From the NCBI GenBank assembly GCA_025667525.1, contig CM046877.1, forward strand, positions 261,737,706-261,801,705: a DNA stretch of 64,000 nt, given 5' to 3'. This DNA comes from Glebionis coronaria (Eukaryota; Streptophyta; Magnoliopsida; Asterales; Asteraceae). The notes beneath the pieces are model-generated. The model worked only from the letters and a program-made list of their open reading frames with translations, had not been told where the DNA came from and did no database searches. The position numbers were made by a program, and so were the translations under genes. Within the stretch, counting starts at the first letter, position 1, and the number at the start of each line of letters is the position of its first letter. Below, piece after piece: positions 1 through 11,110 of this stretch.

Positions 1-139
1 TGTGTCATGAAACTTTGGAACAAATGTTTATAAAAACATTATACTCCCCCTCGAAAACAGATTGTATTTAAATAGGGGAGTATATGAGCACATTGTTTTG
101 AAATACGTTGAAAAATTGTGCTCAAAAGTCTGAGAAAAA

Positions 140-600
140 TTGTGTTCATGAGCTTTAAAACTTTGAATGTTTCGATATAAGCTCATGACCGAGAAAAATG
201 AATTTCTCGTTGTTGAGGATAAGTCAAAGACTTTCCTTTATTTAGGGACCGGGTTATAGTCTGACATGTGACTATAAGCCATTATGTTGAGCTCAAAACG
301 TTGAATGTTTTGTGACAAGCTCAACCCGTGATAGATTGCTCTACCCGTTATTAGGATAAGTTATCTTTAAAGATACACTCTCCTTTATTTGAAGTTCGAG
401 TTACAGTCTGACATTTAACTGTAAGTCGTATTCATGACCTTAAAGACATGGAATGTTTTTATGGAAAGCTCAAGACCGAGAAAATTTGATTTTCTCGTTG
501 TTAAGGATAAGTTATCATGCAGGATCAACTTTCCTTTCTTTGAGGCACGAGTCACAATCTGAGGTAATTGTAAATCATTAAGAAAAAAGAAATGACATGT
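140..600 (-). repeat. Imperfect tandem repeats of about 136-150 bp in the 3' noncoding region of C
   Basis: Three diverged units are anchored by TTGAATGTTT-like motifs near 165, 300 and 450. Units carry GAGAAA...TTTCTC hairpins, a CTCGTTGTT(A/G)AGGATAAG block and a CAGTCTGACAT-like block. Two similar units occur in element A near 39565 and 39705. No coding potential. Confidence 0.6.
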
Positions 601-789
601 TTTGAAAACATTTGAACTTTCATTCGAGCTTTATGTACACACCCGTGTCGTTATTGAGCGACATTTCTAGGCACGTCCATATTATCGAAACTGAAAGACA
701 TGTCGAGAAGAGTATTTTTGGTATTTTTGAAAGATTTTCATATTTTTTATTTTGTTTTTATAGGTTTTATATTTTTTGTATTTTGATTT

Positions 790-2313
790 TCAAAGTTTTC
801 TAAAATAATCTAAAATAGACCTTTGTACAGCAGAAGAAGGTGATGTCAAATGTACAGGATTGGAACCTTTTGAAGAAATGGATTCAGAATCCGCTGAAGT
901 ACCTGTAATGACAGAAGAAGAATTTGCACAAATACTAGTATTAGGAGTAACAAATGCATTTTCTTCATGCAGAACACTCGCATTAGTGCTGGAGTCGGTG
1001 TTATCACACTTCTCGATGGGAATCCACTTAAAACCAACTTCCTTGAAGATCCTACCCGTTGGTTTCCACTGAAGACTAGATCTAGGAGTAGTGTTCTCTT
1101 GCACAGCGGAAGACTTCTTAGGAGAGAAACTAGTTCCTGCATTGATCCGCTTGGAAGATTTCTTGTCATTGCTTTTCTTTGTGATAGGTGTGAATCTCCT
1201 TGTTGTCTTATGGGATTCTGCATTCTTTCTCTGTGTGAAGGCACAAGAGTTTACATCATAGAGGTATTGCAGAATGCAATGAGCATGGTTTCCATGGTGA
1301 ATGCCCTTTTTGCACGTGGGGCATACAGGGAGTTTGGGATTCTCGAAAGGTCTTGTGTACCTAGGGTTTGCTGACCGTTCAGGCACCATGTTCGAAACAC
1401 GACTACTCATTGGTGATTTCCAATTCCTAGGTTGTTGGGAAGGGATCCTAGGTTTTGGTTGATTACCATTAGGTGTGTGTTGAACTCTAGCGGTTGTTGG
1501 TTTACTAGGTTTTGAATACACATGGTTTACTTTCTGAATGTTCCCTTTTTGCTTACCATCCCCTGGGTTGTTGATTTGAACAACGTCATTTAAACCTTTA
1601 GATTCCGTTGTGGGCGTAAAAATCACATGCTTAGGAGTACTCTTAGGAGTAGTGGAAGGTGCATTCACATGGTTGGGTTTAGCAGAAGTGGGTTTTCTAA
1701 ATGGAGGAACATAGGGTGATATGGCTGGTTTTGGAACAGTTGATTGCACATCAGTATTAGGATGTAACCTAGACACATTAGAAGGAGGTTTTCCTAAGAT
1801 AGATGTCTTTGGTACTTTGTACGCATTGGGTTGTCTAACAACTGGTTTTACAACCTTAGGTTCCACAGTTTTTCCACCCATCTTTTCAACAAGTTTCTTC
1901 AACTCAGCAATCGCGATGTCCTTTTCTTGCAACTGCGCTTTTAGATCAGAAATATCCTTACTCTTTTCATTCAATTCGCGAAATGATTCAGAGAGTTTTA
2001 CTTGTAAATTACTGTCATCGGGAACTTTTCCAACTTTGTTTTGCAGAGCAAGTTCAAGAGAATGACAATGTTTCTGAAGAAAATCATATCGGTGTTGAAG
2101 AATCGTGAACTCTTTTTGATTAACATTTGTTGAAGGCTCACTATCGCGACATTTGCCTCCTAACTGAGCTTGCAGCTGTTCGATTGTTTGTTGCAGTTCA
2201 TTGTAAGCTTTATCATACGAGAGTTTGTCATCCTTACATTCATCACATTTTTTGACATATTTATTCCAAAGATCGGTGAATTCGTTATCCTTTTTGATGA
2301 CATAAGACTCCAT
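790..2313 (-). CDS. Coiled-coil/zinc-finger-like Gag-linker protein, part 2 (507 aa)
   Basis: Unbroken 507-codon frame. Seen: a Lys/Glu-rich coiled-coil N-terminal third with LQKHCHSLELALQ and DLKAQLQEKDIAIAELKKLVEKMGG, then a Pro/Ser/Lys-rich basic region, a CPTC...H..C cluster (zinc-finger-like, roughly residues 330-345), and a C-terminal WKPTGRIFKEVGFKWIP segment of the kind that precedes copia integrase. Element A carries the homologous region in pieces at 55800-57165. It lies four bases past the stop of the upstream ORF and in the same frame: TAA, AAA, then this ATG. Known: this region links Gag nucleocapsid to integrase in some Asteraceae copia elements, and its function is not established. 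Inference: expressed by re-initiation, stop readthrough, or as a mutated single ORF. No enzymatic motif is visible. Confidence 0.75.
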   Translation of the reverse strand: MESYVIKKDNEFTDLWNKYVKKCDECKDDKLSYDKAYNELQQTIEQLQAQLGGKCRDSEPSTNVNQKEFTILQHRYDFLQKHCHSLELALQNKVGKVPDDSNLQVKLSESFRELNEKSKDISDLKAQLQEKDIAIAELKKLVEKMGGKTVEPKVVKPVVRQPNAYKVPKTSILGKPPSNVSRLHPNTDVQSTVPKPAISPYVPPFRKPTSAKPNHVNAPSTTPKSTPKHVIFTPTTESKGLNDVVQINNPGDGKQKGNIQKVNHVYSKPSKPTTARVQHTPNGNQPKPRIPSQQPRNWKSPMSSRVSNMVPERSANPRYTRPFENPKLPVCPTCKKGIHHGNHAHCILQYLYDVNSCAFTQRKNAESHKTTRRFTPITKKSNDKKSSKRINAGTSFSPKKSSAVQENTTPRSSLQWKPTGRIFKEVGFKWIPIEKCDNTDSSTNASVLHEENAFVTPNTSICANSSSVITGTSADSESISSKGSNPVHLTSPSSAVQRSILDYFRKL

Positions 2314-2316
2314 TTT

Positions 2317-4023
2317 TTATTTCGTACGATCAAGCTCGTTTTGGAGGGTTGCATTGTCTGACCCAGAGTTGTTTACCGCAATGGGGTTACTATCAACACA
2401 ATCACCACTGTCACTGGATTTCGAGAGACATGCAAGGTCGCTTTCCAAAACTTTAATTCTATCAAGAGATTCATCAGCCTCCTTCGCCAAAGATTTAAAA
2501 TCGTCAACAAATTTGGTTAGTTCTTTTAGAAAAGCGTTCTCAAGATTGCCTATCCTCGCATCAACTTGATTAATAATGGGATTGATTTCAGTATGAAGCA
2601 CTTTTTGTAACTCAACATGAACGGGTGAAGTAAAGTTTCCTCCAGTCATTTTGGCGTTAACAACCCGTTTGAGAATGACAAAATTATCTTTGAGCTCGTT
2701 TAGATACCTACGTGTGATACTCGGTTTCGGAGGGTCATCAGACAATTCCTCACTTGGTAGCAAAAGCATTTCAGAACTCGTTTTAGACCGAACAAAAACA
2801 GTTGGAGGATTAACTTTCGGATAATAAACAGGTGTCACTTGTTTATCAAGTTTTTTCATTCTTAAACGAGTCTCTACTGCAAGTTCGGTAGTTTCCTCAG
2901 AATCATGCACACTAGGAGGATCATGTTCATTAGACAAGAGCACACTACCATTATATAGAGTTTCATTAGTGACCTGAACTTTCTTAAGATATTCGGGATT
3001 GGGAGGAAGAGGACAACCTAAAGCCATTTTGTATCGAGTGTAATTTATCTCATTCACTTTTGGTGCGAGCATATTTATCGTCTGCATAGTTTGGCCACGT
3101 TTAACCAAAAGGTTGTCTAATTCTCTAATCCTATCCTGAGCTTTGCAAATATCCTCAAGAAGCCCATCTTCTCGAATTTTGAAATCATGTTTCAGCTTTT
3201 TTCGTTCTTCTTTTAAATCCAAAATAATAGATTGGTCAGTTGAAAGCTGTTTATTAAGAGAAGTGATTTCATCGTTCAATTCGCTTATCTTTTTAGCACT
3301 ACTTAAATGTAAGGCAGTTAATTTCTTAGTGGTGCATTTTTCTTGATAAACTGATGTAGCATGAGCTTGTTCAAGTTCCTTGATTTTAGCATGATGAATT
3401 TCGAAGCTTTTCTCCCTTTCTTTATAACTGGCAAGCTCAGTGGTCAATTTAGCATTAGTTTCTCTAAACTTATTATTAACCACATTCGCATGAGCAACAT
3501 CCTTGGCAAGCTTATCAAATAATGATTTATAATATGCATGCGTCTCGTCAGGAAGGGTTGTAGGTTGGGCTACTTGATCTCTACTAAGGTCCACACTGGG
3601 CGCATTATAAATAGTATTGCTATTATTCGTTTGATCCCCGTGTGTCTCAATGGAAGGCTCAAGTGACTCAGTATACTCTTCCTCCTGATTAGACATACTA
3701 TATAACTCATTATCATTGAGACGTGGGTGTACCTTAGATGAACCGTCTGAATCATACACAGGAGCTCTGTCAGCCTGAATTACAGATGTTGATGCTTGCT
3801 GCGAATTAGCCATCAAGATGGAGTTGGTAGTCACCTCTTCTTCCTCATCATAAGCTGCTGCAGATGCCATGAAATCAAACTGTTCAGCTAGAAGTGGAAT
3901 TCCTGCTTCTTCCTTTTGAGCTATACGAAGCTGAGTCTGGAGATAGGCAGCATCCCTCTTCTTTTTGATAGTACAATCACGATTCTCAATACCCGCAGCA
4001 TGAATGTCTTGTTGAGATGTCAT
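2317..4023 (-). CDS. Coiled-coil Gag-linker protein, part 1 (568 aa)
   Basis: Unbroken 568-codon frame from ATG at 4023 to TAA at 2319-2317. Seen: an N-terminal QLRIAQKEEAGIPLLAEQ segment and an acidic EEEE stretch corresponding to the part of element A Gag just after its zinc knuckle (58481-58880), a long heptad-rich coiled coil (about residues 170-310, with KIKELEQAHA and ISELNDEITSLNKQL), a conserved INMLAPK...YLKKVQ block also found in A at 57640-57984, and a Ser/Asp-rich C-terminus. Missing: the Gag capsid-like domain and the CCHC knuckle, both seen in A at 58900-60130. The start follows a long leader and the ORF homology begins at once, so this ATG is plausible. Role unknown; possibly a structural, particle-forming or RNA-binding protein. 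Confidence 0.75.
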   Translation of the reverse strand: MTSQQDIHAAGIENRDCTIKKKRDAAYLQTQLRIAQKEEAGIPLLAEQFDFMASAAAYDEEEEVTTNSILMANSQQASTSVIQADRAPVYDSDGSSKVHPRLNDNELYSMSNQEEEYTESLEPSIETHGDQTNNSNTIYNAPSVDLSRDQVAQPTTLPDETHAYYKSLFDKLAKDVAHANVVNNKFRETNAKLTTELASYKEREKSFEIHHAKIKELEQAHATSVYQEKCTTKKLTALHLSSAKKISELNDEITSLNKQLSTDQSIILDLKEERKKLKHDFKIREDGLLEDICKAQDRIRELDNLLVKRGQTMQTINMLAPKVNEINYTRYKMALGCPLPPNPEYLKKVQVTNETLYNGSVLLSNEHDPPSVHDSEETTELAVETRLRMKKLDKQVTPVYYPKVNPPTVFVRSKTSSEMLLLPSEELSDDPPKPSITRRYLNELKDNFVILKRVVNAKMTGGNFTSPVHVELQKVLHTEINPIINQVDARIGNLENAFLKELTKFVDDFKSLAKEADESLDRIKVLESDLACLSKSSDSGDCVDSNPIAVNNSGSDNATLQNELDRTK

Positions 4024-4439
4024 TGTAGAAGTCGTGTGTAAATCAGGATCTCAATTCGTAGAAAGCGCGTTTCAGATACTTAATAAATCAAATTTTGCCG
4101 AAATTTTCCAGTCCGACAAAAAAATACCTCAGTCCGATATAGAATAAACTGGAAAATATTGTGAATTGCCAAATTTTAAAATCGAGTTAGAAATAGCCAA
4201 AAACAAGTAGGGAAAAATCTGAAGATTAAAAAATTTGTCAAAAATTAAAACCTAAAAAATTCGAATTTTGGCCTAAAAATTTGAATTTAGGCTCGAAAAA
4301 ATTTTCGCTTCACCAAAATTTGAAATTGAAGCATAAATGGCCTAAAAATGGTCTAGGAAAAATTAAATTTTTTTTTTTTAATCTTCGTGTAAAAGATAGT
4401 CCGAAACTAGTCTAGATACTGGCTAAGTCTAACAATACA
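4024..4439 (-). other. Leader of element C between gag ORF and motif array
   Basis: AT-rich, with a poly-T run near 4370 and no open frame of note. It is part of the untranslated leader on the minus strand. Confidence 0.5.
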
Positions 4440-4825
4440 TCGATCGAAAACTGGCTAAGATTCCGCAATGTCAAAACATGAATGATTTCGCAATATACAA
4501 ACAATAGACAATTCCGCAATTCACAAAGATGACGTAATTCCGCAATTGGGAATAAAGAACAATTCCGCAATTGGAAAGATACAATTCCGCAAAACCACAA
4601 TTGCGAAATGATATAGAAGATTCCGCAATTTTCAGATTCAATTCCGCAATAAGTTTATTGCGGAATTATACAATGATTTCGCAATTGGGCTATAAATCCG
4701 CAATACCAGACAGTTCGCAACACCAATAATTGCGAAATGATGCACCAGATTCCACAATTAACAAGAATTCGCAATATTCAGATTAATTCAATTCCGCAAT
4801 AGAAACAATATTGCGGATTTATGCA
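4440..4825 (-). repeat. Leader array of ATTCCGCAAT motifs (element C)
   Basis: About 18 copies or close variants of ATTCCGCAAT in roughly 385 bp, 10-30 bp apart, mostly in one orientation with a few inverted (ATTGCGGAAT near 4657, ATTGCGAAAT near 4601 and 4730). It lies between the primer binding site and the ORF. The same motif fills the same place in element A (60395-60750). Sense-strand (minus) motif: ATTGCGGAAT. Confidence 0.85.
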
Positions 4826-4941
4826 CTATTTTCCTAGAAAATAGGATATCGGACAAGGACGAGAAATGGCACACTTTTTCGCAATTTTGAAGGATTTTAA
4901 GCCAATAAAAACCACCAAAACGCTAACCACGAATCCCTTGG

Positions 4942-4953
4942 CGAATGATACCA
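4942..4953 (-). promoter_or_regulatory. Primer binding site of element C
   Basis: Minus strand reads TGGTATCATTCGCC starting two bases inside the LTR. The first eight bases match the initiator-Met tRNA type site TGGTATCA; the rest diverge. Element A has the same core at the same spacing. Confidence 0.65.
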
Positions 4954-4955
4954 CT

Positions 4956-5321
4956 TGTATGAATGTTTACACACGAACCAAACAAACACGAATATGAAGA
5001 TTATAGATGAGACGTGATGTTTGTAGATGACGAAGAACAATACACGAAATAAGAACAAGATTATATAATATGAAGAACAGGATTAAAACAAGAATGGAGG
5101 ATTAGATTAAGAAGAAGAAGAAAGAAAGAACAAGGAAGAAGAATGTGTAATCCTAGTGAGAGAAAGACAAGAACTTTCTCTCTCTACAAACTAACACACT
5201 AGAAATATAGAAAAGCACACACACAAATGAGGGGTTTGTTTCCTTTTATACTAAGAAGGAAACTTGACAAAGGCTTTCCTCATTTGTGTGTTCGGGACTA
5301 ATTCCCGTTACATACATAACA
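4956..5321 (-). repeat. 5' LTR of element C (366 bp)
   Basis: Bounded by TG (4956) and CA (5321) on the plus strand and adjacent to the primer binding site on its left. Contains purine-rich and CT-rich stretches typical of a short LTR. The partner LTR is outside the window, so the outer boundary (ending ...CATAACA, possible duplication ATAAC) rests on termini only. Confidence 0.6.
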
Positions 5322-5429
5322 ATAACGTAGAACTCTCGACACCATTGAATAGCATTTTCCACGAGCTTCGCAACGGTATATTATATGACCATCAGTTTAA
5401 ATACTTCTAACATAATCCATGGAATTAGT

Positions 5430-6728
5430 TAGATAATCTAAATCAAACATCCAAGCATAACCTATTCCTGGAACATTGGGTTTATTTTCTAGGAAATTAA
5501 CATGGGAATTTTCTTCAACCTTTTTAGATGCCAAGTTATAAACCCTATATGCTTTACTTTACATTGAATATCCTACAAGATATCCTGGATCAGATTTACC
5601 ATCAAACTTTCCCAAGTGATCAAGAGTATTTAGTATAGACACATGACACCCAAAAGGTCTAAAATAACTTATGATTGGTTTAATACCAGTCAAAAGTTCA
5701 TAAGGTGTCTTATTCTGAGGCTTGGTCACTAAGACTCTATTTAACACATAACATGCAGTATTGATTGCTCCTACCTAAAATGTATTTGGCAAAAGGGAAT
5801 CAGCCAGCATTGTTCTAGTAGCCTCAATTAGTGTCCTATTCTTCCTTTCAGCTATCCCATTTTGTTGTGGAGTCCTAGGATTACTAAATTGTCTCTTGAT
5901 TCCTTTTGACCTTCAAAATTCATCAAATTCAGCATTTTTGAATTATGTTCCATTATCTGTCCTAATGATTAATACCTGTTTAGTGAACTGCTTTTCAACT
6001 AAAGTGATAAAATCCTTAAGCAAATCCTTGGTTTCACTTTTAAGAGCTAAAAAGAAAACCCAACTGAATCTACTATAATCATCAGTTATGACTAGACAAA
6101 AAGTCTTATGGCTAATGCTTCTAACGGAAACTGGACCAAATAAATCCATATGCAAAAGTTGCAAAGGCTTTGTCACAGAATTGACAGTCTTGGTCTTACA
6201 AGAAGCTCTATGTTGCTTACCTTCTTGACAAGCAGTGCATGTGAAATCATTTTGAAAAGATTTGTTAGGTAAACCTCTAACTAGATTCTTATTCACTAGT
6301 CTATTAAGATTCTTGAAATTCACATGAACTAACCTCCTATGCCACAGATTAGACTCGTCATTAGAAGCCTTAGCTAGCAAACATGTTATTCCACATGTTG
6401 GAGTAATAGTATGAAGATTAAAGGTGTACATATTTTCTTGCATGGGTACTTTGAGCAATATTTGAGATTCTTTAGGCATCTCAAAGTCTTTGGAGAGCAC
6501 CAAGCAGTCTGTATTTGTAAACAGCACCTTGTTCTTCTTATCACACATTTGTGATACAGAAAAGAGATTGAATTCATTCAATTCTTTTACAAAGAACACA
6601 TCTTCAAATTCCAACTTCCCTGTATTGATTTTTCCTTTGCCAGTAATTCTACCTTTGCTACCTCCAAAGGCTACTGGTCCACCATTGAATTCTTCAAATT
6701 CAGCAAGGAAATCTTTGTTTCCTATCAT
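5430..6728 (-). pseudogene. Copia GAG-pre-integrase and integrase remnant (element D)
   Basis: Seen, in order on the minus strand: GSKGRITGKG and FVKELNEFNLFSVSQMCDKK (end of the protease to pre-integrase region), the HHCC zinc-binding region (LWHRRLVHVNFKNLNRL ... CTACQEGKQHR), the catalytic core with LLHMDLFGPV and IRTDNGT (first two acidic residues), then after a stop a PRTPQQNGIAERKNRTLIEATR region, and YELLTGIKPIISYFRPFGC. In-frame stops follow RTDNGT and sit just before VGAINTACYV, so no full integrase can be made. The ORF pieces lie at 6728-5943 and 5747-5559. The homology ends near 5430-5330 at the LTR of element C. Known role: joins the retrotransposon cDNA to the genome. Confidence 0.85.
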
Positions 6729-7036
6729 GTGTCTTGAGCATCCACTGTCTACTATACCTTTATCTTTTAATTCATCAATTAGATGCCCCTACACATACAC
6801 AAAAAATATCAGTTTTTAACAGGGACCCAAGCCACATTTGGCTCGGATCTTGTGGGACCTACATACATAAGAGTTTGATAGGTAGTTTTTCCAGTAAGAC
6901 TACACACACTCTTATACCTCATGGTTCCAGTCACATAATCAAAGACATAAGTAGGTTCATTGTCTTTGTACTGTTTTGGCTTAAGTACCGTTTTAGCAGT
7001 ACTTGGTTGAACACACGATTTTTCACTTTTAGGAAC

Positions 7037-8996
7037 CTACTTTTTCACTGGTTTGTTACTTGGCTTACTTCTAGATGTTCTAACTTGTTCAACTATATCC
7101 TTAGAAGTCTTATGGGACTCTGTTTTGACAAAATTTTGACCAGCGGTATTTACCTTTGGCTTAGCAGTACTTGCCATTCTAGTTTTGCCAGTACTTGGCT
7201 TACCAGATCTTAAAGGTACTAGACCTTGCTTAATAAGTACTGCTCTTAGGATAAAGTCTTCAGGGTTGAAAATTTGTTTGGCCTTTCCTACACCTGTTTT
7301 TTTAGCATGATCAAACTTAGGTTTGTCAGCTTTTGGTCCCAACTACCTTTTTACCTGTGCCTTACTGTTTCTTGTGACCTTTTGTGCAGCCTTTTGTTTT
7401 ACAATTTTATCTTCATGTAAAGTACAATCTTTGATAAAATGACTTAGACTACCACAAACATAACATTCTTTTCTTTTTAAAGAAGATCCAAAAGGTTGTT
7501 TTGACTTAAGCTTCTCAAAACCTATCCCACCCCTCTTGGTTTTATTATGTTCAACATTTTTATCCAAAGTCTTGCTAGGAGTTTTCACCTGCTTGGGAGC
7601 AGAACTAGCTTCAAAGACATGTCCTTCTAGCACAAATGTGCTCATTAAGGGAGGATAAAAAATGTTTTTGGTCACAACAGATTTAGCCTGGGTCAAAGAA
7701 CTAGAGTTTGAATCATCAACATCTTTTGATTCATCTAACTCTAATACTGTATCATTACTAGGGGCATGAAAATTTCCTGATAATGGTGGAGGAACTGCTT
7801 TCATTCCTTCAGCATACCTATCATTTTCAGGTGTATTATCTGTATCACTAGAGCTATCAAAAATCCCTTTTGATAAGTTCTTGTCAGTTAAGGTTAACCC
7901 AGGTTGGTCCTCAATATATCCTAGGCATGCCTTATCATAATACCCCATTTGTGAATTAATCACCTTACTCAATCCTTTAGAGGATTTTCTCCAATGATTA
8001 ATCACTCCCCTTTCATTATAAAGACTGGTTTTTAAAACTTCAATTTATGATGACACTTTCAATAGTTGTTTTTCATAAGCTTTAATTTCCACATCTTTTT
8101 CCCTCATTCTAAGAGTTAAAATTCTATTTTTCTCTTCATAGTTTTGTTGACCCTTTTTGTACAAAACTATATTTTCTTCCAACTTAGCAACACCCTGTTT
8201 AAAAGCATTTAATCAACAGTGCAAGTGTTGACCTTTTGATATTGTTCATCTAGTTGTACTTTTAAACTATTAAATTCAAGAATACAGTCTTTAGAACAAG
8301 GATGTACCTCAGTATCTCTATGTGAGAGAGCCATTAGACCAAGCTCTTCTTCTTCCTCATCTTCTTTCCAATCCACCACTCCATCTAAAGTAGTCACTAA
8401 TGCTTTGGGTCCTTTTGGATTCCTGTTGTTCCCTTTTGGAACACTTTCAGTAATCCTTGGACTAGTTCTATAGTCGTGCTTGGACTTTTGACTGCTACTT
8501 TCAGCCTTGTCTCTAGTGCATTCTCTTGCAGAGTGTACATTCCTTCCACAGTTATAACAACTTTTGACTTGTCATATCCTAATGGTTTATTAGGATCAAA
8601 AGTCATCTTCCTTCCAGTCTTCTTAAAGAACCTATTATATCTCACTGAAATCATAGCAGCTTACCATTTGAGATCCATCTCTTCAACATCAGCATCATCC
8701 ATTTGGAACAAGTCATTGAGGGTTAGTCTTGGCCTGTTGTCTTGTCCAGGAAAGAATGAGAAGGCATCATTGTCACTAAACAATGGTGAAGATCTCCCTT
8801 GTGGATTTTGGGAGATCATAGGACTGCCTTCAGTACTTGGTGAGTAAGTACTGCTTGTGTGTCCTCCAGCGATATTTTGGAAGTAAGTACCGCTGCTTGA
8901 TCTACCAGCGGTATTTTGGAAGTAAGTACCGCCATTACCTTCTAACACAAAAGCCAAGTTTGACTTTGTTGTTGCTGCTGTTTTGGTCACCTTAAT
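7037..8996 (-). pseudogene. Copia Gag distal half with CCHC zinc knuckle (element D)
   Basis: Pieces at 8990-8661, 8654-8397, 8397-8209, 8005-7343 and 7342-7037 in shifting frames. Seen: KTAATTKSNLAFVLEG after the Gag capsid-like part; a short stretch with repeated GGTYFQNTAG-like units (8930-8860); a region with PLGYDKSK; acidic linkers; and CYVCGSLSHFIKDC, a C-x2-C-x4-H-x4-C knuckle (about 7425-7470). A Lys/Pro-rich tail runs to integrase. Role by family: nucleocapsid RNA binding. Multiple frameshifts and stops show decay. Confidence 0.75.
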
Positions 8997-9555
8997 TGTA
9001 ACACCCCACTTGGATAAGTGAACCGTTACGTGTATTTATGGCGTGTCATCAAAGCATAAGGTAAATGTCCTAAAACATTAAATGACCATAACGGAATTAC
9101 CAGAATCAAACATCGGTAATCCAACCAAGCTCAAAACATGAAAAAATAAAATACTAAAGGAAAGGACTAAACAATGTCCAAATAAGCAGAATAATGTAAG
9201 TACATAAAGTAAGAAGTCTGGATAACTTCCACCCAAATGCACATGCTCTCAGAATCCTAAGAGCGTCCTGGTGTACCTGCCGTTAGAACATGAAAGGAAA
9301 CTACGGCTGAGCATAACGCTCAGTGAACGGATATAAAGAATGATAAGGAATTACTGAAATGAAACAGGTGATGAAATACTGGAGCTGTAAGACTGATAAG
9401 AAAAGTTGTAGTGGAAATCTGTGTATAATCTGTAAAGTCTGATTTATAAATAATAAAGCTGAACTGTTATCTGTTCAATCTGAAAACATGCATTTACTGT
9501 ATTTTAATTGCCAGAGCTTATATAGGTCATGTGTTGTAACAACGGTGCATGAATA

Positions 9556-9632
9556 ACTGGAGGGGTGACCTCGTCATGTTGTAGAGGGGTGACCTCTAAA
9601 TAACTGTAGAGGGGTGACCTCTAAATACTGTG
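9556..9632. repeat. Three tandem copies of a 25 bp self-complementary unit in solo LTR E
   Basis: Units share AGGGGTGACCTC with flanks TGTAGAGG...CTCTAAATA, so AGAGG pairs with CCTCT in two of the three copies. Confidence 0.7.
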
Positions 9633-10859
9633 ATGGGCGGAGGGATCAGCTCCAATGTGAAGGATGTAGAGCACACACCACATTCACCCTAATAACTTGT
9701 AAACTGATAAGCCTAGGATGCATCCATACGCCCCACTAAACATACATATAAAAATGGCCAAACTGAACATGAGTGGGACGATGCAGGATATCACTCTCCT
9801 GCATGTGAGTCACGACACTGGTGCCTCTAGTGCCGTGGTTACGGTACCTCCGTAACTAGTACATAAACTGGTCATGCTTGTATATAATGCTCAGGCAATT
9901 TATTTAGTTATTAACATGATTACTGATAAGCTTAAACATATACTGGGGAAAACATTTGGCTGAAGACGGGGAATCCTAATCATGCATAAAAAGGAAGTCC
10001 TTACTGAAAGGACAGAAAATCCGTACAACAAATCGAATAAACGAAAGAGATGAAAAATAATAGAGAGATAAGAATATCCGTACCTTAACCAAATTGTAAC
10101 GCTTAACCAACTTCAAACAAATTCCCGTCAAATAATCTACATTGAGTTTATAATTATTAACTATTTAATACACAATTAAGTCTCATATTAATCTAATTAA
10201 AATTTTGAGTACGATAAATTTGACTTGATTCAAGAAAATTCCCAAGTTGAACATTTCAAAATTTGCCAAAAATGTTAACTTTTTTTTTCATATTGAATAA
10301 TTAATGTATGGCTTGCATATATAAAATTATTTTGAAAACTAGCTAGTACATCATCTTTCTAAATGCTCATTTTATTTATTTAGAATTCATTGTAAACTCT
10401 TGCTGTGTGCGTTACCATGCATGAAATTAGATTTCTTCTTAATGTGTATATATATACGGGATCAACCATGCAAGCCAAGTAATGTGCCCCGTATAGACCA
10501 TCGGAAAAATAATTGCTTGTTTTACGTTAAAGCTACAGACCCAAGTTCGTAACCAGTTTTGCGTTTTCTAAAAACATCCATAGTCATAAAGTACCAACTT
10601 TTTATTACATATTCCTATATATATAGAATGGAAAATATGGAGATACAAAGATTTTGCTATATCATCATTATTCAGTGATCGCTTAAAGATCTGAAGCTTC
10701 ATTTCTTGCTAGTAAATTATGGTCATATTTCACCAACTATGTTTTTCACTTAACTAACTATTTATACTAACCTATATGTATATGCATATAGGCTGTAACA
10801 TGGAACAGATATGATCTTAGAGTTTACCTCCTAGTCAAAGGAGATAGATCGAGATAGAA

Positions 10860-11110
10860 CTCAAGCACGAATATCTAATTAGCGCAAAACACAAACAGAG
10901 GACGTCACTCTCCGATCATGAACACATCCCTAACTTAGTAAGAGCCAGGAACCCCATCGAATCTAAACCCATAAAAAACATCGTGAAGTTGAACGAATCA
11001 TATCTATCCCTGCATGGTCCAACTCGAACAGCCTTGACGTGCACTGGCCTTACTCTGATTTCCATAGCCGTTCACAACTCTTGTTTCTATTTTAGAGCGG
11101 CGTTTTTTTT
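10860..11110. other. Less AT-rich block inside solo LTR E
   Basis: A 49-codon minus-strand frame (about 11065-10919) opens here, but such a length is expected by chance. I do not call it a gene. Confidence 0.3.

Larger units (their letters stand above)
1..5321 (-). mobile_element. Element C: copia-derived LTR element, gag-linker only (left end outside window)
   Basis: Seen: reading on the minus strand there is an LTR (4956-5321), a tRNA-type primer binding site, a leader rich in ATTGCGGAAT motifs, two long in-frame ORFs (4023-2317 and 2313-790), then a 3' noncoding region (787-1) that matches the 3' region of element A at 39000-40008. No protease, integrase, reverse transcriptase or RNase H is present between the ORFs and the 3' region, although element A has all of them at the equivalent place. 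The 3' LTR lies to the left of the window. Inference: a non-autonomous copia derivative that uses enzymes supplied by relatives. It appears inserted in element D, because D integrase sequence begins just right of its LTR. Confidence 0.8.

Noticed and set aside
10919..11065. 49-codon minus-strand frame in a less AT-rich block of the solo LTR
   Set aside because: Length is within chance and the sequence lies inside an LTR; no family recognised.
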